NCBI GenBank assembly: GCA_946482335.1
Contig: CAMLRG010000146.1
Location: 1-13,693 of the forward strand
Length of the DNA: 13,693 nucleotides
Direction: 5' to 3'
DNA from: an uncultured Duganella sp.
GTDB lineage: Bacteria; Pseudomonadota; Gammaproteobacteria; Burkholderiales; Burkholderiaceae
The notes beneath the pieces are model-generated. The model was not told the origin of the DNA and did no database searches. It saw nothing but the letters and a program-made list of their open reading frames with translations. The position numbers and the translations under genes are program-made. This document shows, one piece after another, positions 1 to 4,741 of this stretch; positions within the stretch are counted from its first letter, which is position 1; every line of letters begins with the position of its first letter.

Positions 1-90
1 ACCTAACGTGGAGCTACCCGGCGCCGGAGCGCAGCGGAGGGAACCAAAAAGCGCAGCTTTTTGGCGTCCGGGTTGAGCGAAGGGTTATGC
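1..90 (-). other. attC recombination site with an embedded perfect hairpin
   Basis: The outer core sites are ACCTAAC (1-7) and GTTATGC (84-90). The arms around CTACCCGG and CCGGGTTGAG pair as in other attC sites. It is longer (90 bp) than the other four sites because the loop region holds a perfect 9-bp hairpin at 44-64. The stop codon of the 207-codon gene (85-87 on the plus strand) lies inside the GTTATGC core, so the attC supplies the end of the gene. Confidence 0.85.
44..64. repeat. Perfect hairpin CCAAAAAGC / GCTTTTTGG inside an attC
   Basis: Positions 44-52 and 56-64 are exact reverse complements around a 3-nt loop. The hairpin sits at the variable terminal part of the attC. It lies about 20 nt after the stop codon of the upstream minus-strand cassette gene, so it could also act as a weak transcription terminator, although it has no long U-run after the stem. 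Confidence 0.75.
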
Positions 91-705
91 ATAGATTTCT
101 CGGAGGGCCAAGATGGTGTCCTTATACGCCTCGCCTACAAGGCCGAGATTTTGGTGGTAGCGAAACCCGGACATCTTTGCTTGCGCCGCGGCAAGGGCCA
201 ACGCTGCGTGCACTTTCGAATCAGAAACTTTGCGGAGGGCATGGAGAATCAAGCTCTTCGCAGCGTGCCATTTGAATTTATCGAGAGGGAACATCAGATC
301 ACTTTCACGCTCGTTTAGGACCTCAAGCGCGTCGTGATACTCGGACGAGATGCGTTGCGTTGCCACGAGGAACGGGTAATCAACGTACTTTGTGGTCTTG
401 TGGTTGGGCCGTGCGCGTTCGATAGCCAGTATGTCTTTCATGGCCCCGATTGCGAGCTCGGTTTTCCCAAGGGCGAGGTATGCATCGGACTTCGCGCTTA
501 AAGCGCGCACATCTTCAAAATTCCCCTTCTTCGTTTCGAAGTAGCGGTCGGCCAGTCGAAGAGCAACTGACGGAACGGTCTTGGCAATCGTGAGAGCTTG
601 GATTACCAAATACTGATCGCGTTGCGAACGTGTGCGGGAAAGCCGGGCAAAAAATTCTTGCTCAGTCTTTTCATCCCACGCTGCTTGTCTAAACCAGTCG
701 GTGGC
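85..705 (-). CDS. Cassette-borne hypothetical protein, helical/TPR-like repeats
   Basis: The reading frame can begin at the ATG at 706-708 (207 codons), preceded by AGGCGC as a weak ribosome-binding site only about 15 nt into the cassette. The listed end is the next base triplet; the ATG itself is at 708 and is the preferred start. The soluble, mostly helical protein begins MATDWFRQAAWDEKTEQEFF, followed by repeated A/L-rich helices (for example ALRLADRYFETK and DAYLALGKTELAIGAMKDI) resembling tetratricopeptide pairs around residues 45-105. There is no signal peptide and no membrane segment. The opening resembles proteins annotated only as tetratricopeptide or hypothetical proteins. The gene fills its cassette, ending in the attC core. 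Function unknown. Confidence 0.8.
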   Translation of the reverse strand, partial: ATDWFRQAAWDEKTEQEFFARLSRTRSQRDQYLVIQALTIAKTVPSVALRLADRYFETKKGNFEDVRALSAKSDAYLALGKTELAIGAMKDILAIERARPNHKTTKYVDYPFLVATQRISSEYHDALEVLNERESDLMFPLDKFKWHAAKSLILHALRKVSDSKVHAALALAAAQAKMSGFRYHQNLGLVGEAYKDTILALREIYA

Positions 706-717
706 CATAGCGCCTAT

Positions 718-774
718 GCATAACGTGCGAATTCAGTGGCGCCGCAAGGCGTCCACTGGAATGAATGGTTATGC
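718..774 (-). other. attC recombination site (short, 57 bp)
   Basis: The outer cores are GCATAAC (718-724) and GTTATGC (768-774). The inner arms AGTGGCGCC and GGCGTCCACT give a nearly continuous stem around GCAA. It is the shortest attC in the window. Its core matches the variant GTTATGC used at 84-90, unlike the GTTGGRC cores of the three sites to the right. Confidence 0.88.
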
Positions 775-777
775 GAA

Positions 778-1122
778 TTAGCCCCAAAAGCAGCCATAGG
801 GATCAGCCGAAACTTCGGCAATGAGTTCATCAAGATGGCGCGCCTGCGGAAGGGGCTCATAGCTATGCCATTTGAGATCTTGGCGCTGCCAAAATAGTTT
901 CCAAACTTGCTGGGTTTTGACGAACGTGAACTTTGCTTTGGGAAGTTCATGGGTCTCACCGTTCCCTTGCCACACCGGGCGAATCTCAAATATTTCAACA
1001 CTTTGGTTCGTAAGCCGGTAGGCGAGATCAAGTTCCGAACGGATGTGAGCCGGTGGCCGGCGCTTCGTGACGAATGCACCGACTACCTGTTCAATTTTCT
1101 TTTGCTCGAACTCACTTAGCAT
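778..1122 (-). CDS. DUF3024 family protein (cassette-borne)
   Basis: The 114-residue product has the features of DUF3024: RRPPAHIRSELDLAYRL near the N-terminus, then VEIFEIRPVW, a TFVKTQQVWKLFWQRQDLKW core and the terminal DPYGCFWG motif. The family is small, soluble and of unknown function, usually about 110-120 residues, so this copy is full length. I chose the ATG at 1120-1122 because GGAAG lies 5 nt upstream. A GTG at 1128 would add two residues but has no ribosome-binding site. The stop falls 3 nt outside the neighbouring attC, as expected of a cassette gene. DUF3024 genes also occur outside integrons, so this is probably a captured chromosomal gene. Family call confident; role unknown. 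Confidence 0.9.
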   Translation of the reverse strand: MLSEFEQKKIEQVVGAFVTKRRPPAHIRSELDLAYRLTNQSVEIFEIRPVWQGNGETHELPKAKFTFVKTQQVWKLFWQRQDLKWHSYEPLPQARHLDELIAEVSADPYGCFWG

Positions 1123-1137
1123 GGGCACTTCCGAAGG

Positions 1138-1209
1138 GCATAACGTTGGACGTAACCGGCCGCAGCATCGCGCAGCGATGCGAAGGTCCGGTTGACGGAA
1201 TGGTTGGGC
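1138..1209 (-). other. attC recombination site (72 bp)
   Basis: The outer cores are GCATAAC (1138-1144) and GTTGGGC (1203-1209). The arms TAACCGGCC and GGTCCGGTTGA flank a nearly perfect stem CATCGC-GCA-GCGATG. The two ends carry different core variants (GCATAAC and GTTGGGC), as expected when a junction combines ends of different origin. Confidence 0.9.
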
Positions 1210-1719
1210 TTAGCGATCATCCAACCACTCCATGAATTCTGAGGCCACCTCAGGATCCAGTTCCAGAGATGCCTCCGCAAGAAGTTCGTTCCCTTTCGCT
1301 GCTGCCAGAGCAGCCATAGCACACTGAAGGAAATCTGAATCCCATTCGCGAGCACTCGCTGCCGCGATCAATCCAGGCAAACGAGCGAGCGAAGCGAAGT
1401 AGTCGGTTTCGAGATCGTCTGGGACTTCGATCTTTTGATTCTTGCGACAGACTTCGACCCACGCAGGAAAGTGGAAATAGTCGGAGCCTGCCTTTAAAGG
1501 CGAGCGCGAAAGCGCCTCAATAACATGTGGAACAGCGGCGAACGACGCAGAATATACATCCCCTTGATGTGCCAAGGAACTCCACAATGTGAACCAAGGT
1601 TCTTCCTCGCCCTGCGATAAAGGGAGCGTATCTAAACGGGCGAGCAACTTAGGCGTGTCCGAAGCCGGACCGTATGCATGGCGCAACTCACTCCAGCGTG
1701 GACTATTCAGCGAAAGCAC
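1210..1719 (-). CDS. Cassette-borne hypothetical protein, acidic, soluble
   Basis: The product has 169 residues. The start is a GTG at 1717-1719, well supported by GAGGAG at 1725-1730 with 5 nt spacing. The stop directly abuts the attC core. The most recognisable stretch is WFTLWSSLAHQGDVYSASFAAVPHVIEAL (about residues 42-70, broken by loops), a helical pattern I associate with widespread uncharacterised bacterial proteins that sometimes sit near toxin-immunity genes. The C-terminal half is Ala/Glu-rich and helical and ends in an acidic tail (SEFMEWLDDR). There is no signal peptide, membrane span, Cys cluster or catalytic motif that I recognise. An immunity-like or HEAT-like fold is only a guess. 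Confidence 0.82.
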   Translation of the reverse strand: MLSLNSPRWSELRHAYGPASDTPKLLARLDTLPLSQGEEEPWFTLWSSLAHQGDVYSASFAAVPHVIEALSRSPLKAGSDYFHFPAWVEVCRKNQKIEVPDDLETDYFASLARLPGLIAAASAREWDSDFLQCAMAALAAAKGNELLAEASLELDPEVASEFMEWLDDR

Positions 1720-1735
1720 AGGAACTCCTCATTCG

Positions 1736-1807
1736 GCCCAACGTGCAGAATAACCGGCGGCTGGCGCGCGCAGCGCGGAAGCCGTCCGGTTGATTGATTT
1801 GTTGGGC
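1736..1807 (-). other. attC recombination site (72 bp)
   Basis: The outer cores are GCCCAAC (1736-1742) and GTTGGGC (1801-1807). Inner arms TAACCGGCGGCT and AGCCGTCCGGTTGA surround a GC-only stem-loop. The centre is nearly identical to the site at 2112-2182, so these two cassettes probably come from the same attC lineage. Confidence 0.92.
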
Positions 1808-1813
1808 ATAGCG

Positions 1814-2104
1814 TCAAGCCGTTTGGAAAATGCTCTTTGTCTCATAACAGCCAAAGCATACAAAGACATAGATCATGCCACAGTCGGCGAGGCAGTACTT
1901 GTCACCAATCGAGTCCAGTTGACCGTAAAAATCCATAGCCGTCCCACACGAACAAGTCGGTGTTTCATCGCCCCGGATCCAATCTGGGGCACCACCTAGC
2001 CGATGGCGTTTTCCCACCTCTCTCGGCGCCCATTGAAACCCAACGGCATCTTTGGCCTCTGGCGTATCAGGAGTCGGAACAAGTGGAATAGACGGGATGC
2101 GCAT
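1814..2104 (-). CDS. Small Cys-rich protein, zinc-ribbon-like (YwqG/DUF1963-like C-terminus?)
   Basis: The product has 96 residues, starting at ATG 2102-2104 just 13 nt into its cassette with no clear Shine-Dalgarno sequence. Residues 30-96 contain GGAPDWIRGDETPTCSCG, then FYGQLDS, DKYCLADCG and VFVCFGCYETK. The paired cysteines (CSC near 51-53 and CFGC near 84-87) suggest a metal-binding ribbon. The order 'PxWIQxDETPxC...FxxQLDS...C' resembles proteins related to the YwqG/DUF1963 family, whose function is not established. The N-terminal 30 residues are Pro-rich and divergent. Length and position between attC sites support a complete cassette gene; the family match is tentative. Confidence 0.78.
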   Translation of the reverse strand: MRIPSIPLVPTPDTPEAKDAVGFQWAPREVGKRHRLGGAPDWIRGDETPTCSCGTAMDFYGQLDSIGDKYCLADCGMIYVFVCFGCYETKSIFQTA

Positions 2105-2111
2105 TCAGATG

Positions 2112-2182
2112 GCCCAACGTGGTGCTAACCGGCGGCTGGAGCGCGCAGCGCGTAAGCCGTCCGGTTGAGCTAGATGTTGGAC
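2112..2182 (-). other. attC recombination site (71 bp)
   Basis: The outer cores are GCCCAAC (2112-2118) and GTTGGAC (2176-2182). Arms TAACCGGCGGCTGG and AGCCGTCCGGTTGA frame a GCGCGCAGCGCG apex. It is the attC of the first, apparently gene-less cassette. Confidence 0.92.
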
Positions 2183-2395
2183 ACGCGCGTGAACTAGCCG
2201 CGAAAGCCAAGCCGACAGCGTGTCCGCGAATGCGCCCGCACGAACGCCAGCAAACCGCGCGTGTGGGCCCCTGCCACCAAACTGAGAACTGCCAGCGGCC
2301 CATACGCCAACACTGGCCGCGCTGGCGGATTTGCCAGCGGCCCAAGTGCCGAACGAAGTGATCGAAGTTTGAAACATGTTCACAGCGATGCCCAA
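2118..2395 (-). mobile_element. First cassette of the array, no convincing gene
   Basis: This 278-bp cassette lies next to the attI-like end. The only longer minus-strand reading frame (2105-2395, TTG start in the core site, or ATG at 2375-2377) runs straight through the attC and ends in the next cassette. A second minus frame (2067-2345) does the same, and a plus frame (2119-2361) starts inside the attC. None has a good ribosome-binding site. A 13-bp direct repeat with a 42-bp period lies inside it. It is best treated as a non-coding cassette, or one coding for a low-complexity Ala/Gly/Ser peptide (SFGTWAAGKSASAASVG...). Confidence 0.6.
2290..2344. repeat. Direct repeat TGCCAGCGGCCCA, 42-bp period
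   Basis: Two exact copies lie at 2290-2302 and 2332-2344. The 42-bp offset equals 14 codons, and in one minus frame both copies read WAAG, the only hint of coding in this cassette. Confidence 0.7.
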
Positions 2396-2448
2396 CGTAA
2401 ATTAGACGTCATATTAACGATTTAGTAAATTTCATTATGACGCCTAAT
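2390..2448 (-). other. attI-like array terminus with imperfect palindrome
   Basis: GCCCAAC (2390-2396; GTTGGGC on the minus strand) is the last core site. Beyond it no second core or attC arm follows. Instead there is an AT-rich imperfect palindrome: ATTAGACGTCATA (2401-2413) against TATGACGCCTAAT (2436-2448), with one mismatch, and TTTAGTAAA at its centre. An attI has a single GTTRRRY core and no attC fold, which fits. However, attI sites are species-specific and no intI is adjacent to confirm it. Confidence 0.55.
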
Positions 2449-2462
2449 CCCAGCGTGATCAA
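2434..2462 (-). promoter_or_regulatory. Candidate sigma70 promoter reading into the cassette array (Pc-like)
   Basis: On the minus strand, TTGATC (2462-2457) is followed after exactly 17 nt by CATAAT (2439-2434). That is 4/6 and 5/6 matches to the -35 and -10 consensus. Transcription would begin near 2427 and enter the first cassette about 30 nt later. The -10 box lies in the right arm of the palindrome. Placement and direction match the cassette promoter (Pc) of integrons. Confidence 0.55.
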
Positions 2463-2519
2463 CAACGTGCATCGAATTGCTCAAGGCGTCTGGCATACAC
2501 CCGCCTAATGACTTGGGCG

Positions 2520-2546
2520 AAAAATGCCAGGCGCTAGCTGGAGCGC
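2520..2546 (-). terminator. Candidate weak terminator after dsbA-like gene
   Basis: On the minus strand GCGCT (2546-2542) pairs with AGCGC (2535-2531) around a 6-nt loop. A run of five U follows at 2524-2520 after a 6-nt gap. It lies 27-53 nt past the stop of the dsbA-like gene. The stem is short and the U-run is displaced, so the call is moderate. Confidence 0.35.
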
Positions 2547-2572
2547 TTCAATGGCAGTGGACCGGGCCCAGC

Positions 2573-3229
2573 CTATTGGCGCGAGCGAGCCACTAGTGCA
2601 TCCAGCACCTGCAGGGTAGCCGGCATCACTTCGGCCACCGGTAGCTGGCTATTCGCCTTCATCACCATCCCAGGCTCGGTCACGTATTTGCCGTTGACAA
2701 TAATGGTCGGCGTGCCGGTTACGCCGTAGCTGTCAGCGCTGCGCGCCAGATTCTTGAGACGTGCACCGACGCCGAACGAGTTGTAGGCTGACAGGAACTT
2801 CTCTTTGTCAATGCCATTGCGCACTGCCCATTCCAGGTTGTCGGCGTCGCTACGCAGGCGGCGGCGTTCCTGGTGCCAGGCTTGCAGGACCTTGTCATGC
2901 ATCGTGTCCTGCAGTTGCAGGGCTTCCAGCGTGACGAACAGGCGCGCCTCGTAGTCGCGCGTGTCGCCGCTGGATAGGTGGATGCGGCGGAAGTTGACGC
3001 GCGATGCATTGTTCTTGACCCATGCGGCCAGCGGTGCTTCCACCGCATTGCATGCGGGGCAGTGATACATGAAGAACTCGATCACTTCGACCTTGCCGTC
3101 CACCTTTTGCGTCGGCTGTGCCTGGGGCAGGGTGCGGAATTCGGCGCCTTCCACCGGGTTGGATGGGGAGGCGATGGCCTTGCCGGTGCACATGGCAGCC
3201 AGCAGCAAGGATAGGGCGATACGGCGCAT
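2573..3229 (-). CDS. dsbA: DsbA-family thiol:disulfide oxidoreductase
   Basis: This 218-residue periplasmic protein would catalyse disulfide formation in exported proteins. It has a Sec signal peptide (residues 1-20, MRRIALSLLLAAMCTGKAIA), then a thioredoxin-fold start VEVIEFFMYHCPACNAVEAP. The active site CPAC is at residues 57-60, a helical insertion follows, and the cis-proline loop GTPTIIVNGKYV lies near 172-183. Length matches DsbA proteins of beta-proteobacteria. The dipeptide between the cysteines is Pro-Ala, whereas the classical DsbA has Pro-His. The start ATG has AGGAG 5 nt upstream. The gene lies 12 nt downstream of the cystine transporter gene and is probably co-transcribed with it. 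The paralogue identity (dsbA or a DsbA-like gene) is less certain than the family. Confidence 0.92.
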   Translation of the reverse strand: MRRIALSLLLAAMCTGKAIASPSNPVEGAEFRTLPQAQPTQKVDGKVEVIEFFMYHCPACNAVEAPLAAWVKNNASRVNFRRIHLSSGDTRDYEARLFVTLEALQLQDTMHDKVLQAWHQERRRLRSDADNLEWAVRNGIDKEKFLSAYNSFGVGARLKNLARSADSYGVTGTPTIIVNGKYVTEPGMVMKANSQLPVAEVMPATLQVLDALVARSRQ

Positions 3230-3241
3230 AAGGGCTCCTGA

Positions 3242-4639
3242 TTATGCAGTGGTTTGGGAGTCGACCTGCAATTCCTGGTCGTTGGCGAAGGCCGCCATAT
3301 TGGTTTCGCCCATGACGCGGCTGGTGACGGTGCCGGCGGTGATCGAGCCGCTGACGTTCAGCGCGGTGCGGCCCATGTCGATCAATGGTTCGATTGAAAT
3401 CAGCAGGCCGGCCAGCGCCACCGGCAAATTCATCGAGGACAGTACGATCAGGGCGGCAAAGGTGGCGCCGCCGCCAACACCGGCCACGCCCACCGATCCG
3501 ATGGTGATGATGGCCAGCAGCGGTGCAAGGAAGGAAACCGTGAAGGGATCGATGCCGACGGTCGGGGCGATCATCACGGCCAGCATGGCAGGATAGATGC
3601 CGGCGCAGCCGTTTTGCCCGATCGTGGCGCCGAAGGATGCTGCGAAGTTGGCGATGCCTTCCGGCGTGCCGAGGCGCTGGGTCTGGGTCTGCACGCTCAT
3701 CGGAATGGAACCGGCGCTGGTGCGCGACGTGAAGGCGAAGGTCAGAACGGGCAGGATCTTCTTCGTATAACGCAGCGGATTGAGGCCACTGGCGCTCACC
3801 ATCGCCAGGTGCACGCCGAACATCAGCAGCAGGGCGCAGTAGGAAGCCAGTACGAAGCCGATCAGGTTCAGGATGTCGGCGTAGCTGGAGCTGGATACCA
3901 CCTGCGCCATCAGGGCGAACACGCCATAAGGCGTCAGGCGCAGCACCAGGGTTACCATGCGCATCACGATGGTGTGCGTTACGTGCACTGCGTGGTCGAA
4001 GGACGTGAAGTGGTCGGGCTTCTTCTCGGCGATGCCGATGGCTGCCACGCCGACAAAGACGGCAAACACCACCACGGCAATGGTCGACGTCTTGCGCGCT
4101 CCGGTCATGTCGAGGAAGGGATTGCTCGGGATGAAGGAGAGCAGCATGTTCGGCAGCGAGATCGATTGGGCGTCGGCCAGCTTGCCTTCCAGGTAGGCGC
4201 CGCGCGCCACTTCCGCCGCATTCGAGGCCAGGCCGACGGCGCTCAGGCCGAACAGCTTGGCCATCAGGATGCCGATTGCCGCGGCCACGGTGGTCGTCAG
4301 CATCAGCGTGCCGATGGTGAGGGCGCTGATCTTGCCCAGCGAGCTGGCATTGCGCAGCTTGAGGATGGCGGAGACGATGGACACCATAATCAGCGGCATC
4401 ACGATCATCTGCAGCAGTTTGACGTAGCCGCTGCCGACGATGTCGAGGTACTGCCCGGTGAGTTTGACTTCAGGGCTGCCCGCGTCGTACAGCGCCTGCA
4501 GCCCGGCGCCCATCGCGATGCCCAGGCCCAGGGCGCTGAACACGCGCACGGTGAAGCTGGCATGGCGCTTCTGTTGCACGGCGAGGAAAATCATTACCAG
4601 GGCGGCGACAGCCAGGTTGAGGAGGACGAGCAGGTTCAT
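3242..4639 (-). CDS. tcyP: L-cystine:proton/cation symporter, TcyP/YdjN family
   Basis: The product is a 465-residue inner-membrane carrier of the dicarboxylate/amino acid:cation symporter (DAACS) family. Segments closely match the Bacillus TcyP pattern: GSGYVKLLQMIVMPLIMVSI (about residues 70-90), NPFLDMTGARKTSTIAVVVF, IVMRMVTLVLRLTPYGVFAL, LPVLTFAFTSRTSAGSIPM, FGATIGQNGCAGIYPAMLA and GVAGVGGGATFAALIVLSSM, then PLIDMGRTALNVSG. It imports cystine, a sulfur source. I placed the start at ATG 4637-4639 (MNLLVLLNLAVAALV), where the family begins and the length matches TcyP (about 463). An upstream ATG at 4703-4705 would add 22 unrelated residues overlapping the divergent promoters. Neither start has a strong ribosome-binding site. 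The dsbA-like gene follows after 12 nt. Confidence 0.93.
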   Translation of the reverse strand: MNLLVLLNLAVAALVMIFLAVQQKRHASFTVRVFSALGLGIAMGAGLQALYDAGSPEVKLTGQYLDIVGSGYVKLLQMIVMPLIMVSIVSAILKLRNASSLGKISALTIGTLMLTTTVAAAIGILMAKLFGLSAVGLASNAAEVARGAYLEGKLADAQSISLPNMLLSFIPSNPFLDMTGARKTSTIAVVVFAVFVGVAAIGIAEKKPDHFTSFDHAVHVTHTIVMRMVTLVLRLTPYGVFALMAQVVSSSSYADILNLIGFVLASYCALLLMFGVHLAMVSASGLNPLRYTKKILPVLTFAFTSRTSAGSIPMSVQTQTQRLGTPEGIANFAASFGATIGQNGCAGIYPAMLAVMIAPTVGIDPFTVSFLAPLLAIITIGSVGVAGVGGGATFAALIVLSSMNLPVALAGLLISIEPLIDMGRTALNVSGSITAGTVTSRVMGETNMAAFANDQELQVDSQTTA

Positions 4640-4661
4640 TTGGGCGCGGGTATATTCTGGA

Positions 4662-4690
4662 TCGACAGATTCTAATTGAATTGGTATAAG
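4662..4690 (+). promoter_or_regulatory. Sigma70 promoter of the chemoreceptor gene
   Basis: TCGACA (4662-4667) and TATAAG (4685-4690) are separated by 17 nt, each a 5/6 match to consensus. The predicted start is near 4697, giving a leader of about 45 nt with GGGGAGAG upstream of the ATG at 4742. Confidence 0.6.
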
Positions 4691-4698
4691 CTTGCCTA
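4669..4698 (-). promoter_or_regulatory. Candidate promoter of tcyP, overlapping the divergent one
   Basis: On the minus strand TAGGCA (4698-4693) and TAGAAT (4674-4669) are 18 nt apart. This gives a start near 4662 and a leader of about 22 nt if tcyP begins at 4639. The -35 match is only 4/6. It shares DNA with the chemoreceptor promoter, so the two could interfere. Confidence 0.3.
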
Positions 4699-4741
4699 AC
4701 TGCATCCAGGAGTTCCGGATTCACTACGGGGAGAGTAGCTT

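Larger units (their letters stand above)
1..2396 (-). mobile_element. Integron gene-cassette array (five cassettes, no integrase in view)
   Basis: Core sites matching RYYYAAC / GTTRRRY recur at 1-7/84-90, 718-724/768-774, 1138-1144/1203-1209, 1736-1742/1801-1807, 2112-2118/2176-2182 and singly at 2390-2396. Each pair brackets an imperfect inverted repeat of 57-90 bp, the form of an attC site. All four clear genes lie on the minus strand, start 13-22 nt after a core site and stop at or within a few nt of the next one. The array therefore reads right to left with its attI-like end near 2396. Deduced cassettes, cut at G^TT on the minus strand, are 2118-2395, 1742-2117, 1144-1741, 724-1143 and 7-723. 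The array continues beyond the left edge. Cassettes are non-replicating units moved by an IntI recombinase, but no intI lies on either side within the window. Confidence 0.9.

Noticed and set aside
2437..2508. Plus-strand 23-codon frame (MTPNPSVINNVHRIAQGVWHTPA) that could be a gene remnant or leader of intI
   Set aside because: It overlaps the palindrome and the opposite-strand promoter, has no ribosome-binding site, and does not resemble the IntI N-terminus.
2463..2517. Possible sixth attC (CAACGTGC ... CTTGGGC)
   Set aside because: The right core lacks GTT, the inner arms do not pair, and it lies outside the last good core site.
2486..2534. Inverted repeat GCGTCTGGCAT / ATGCCAGGCGC
   Set aside because: It has one mismatch and a 27-nt loop, and overlaps a better hairpin-plus-U-run candidate; kept only as a possible alternative fold.
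3614..4675. 353-codon plus-strand frame opposite tcyP
   Set aside because: It is His/Gln/Gly/Arg-rich with no family features and is the antisense shadow of a well-matched transporter gene.
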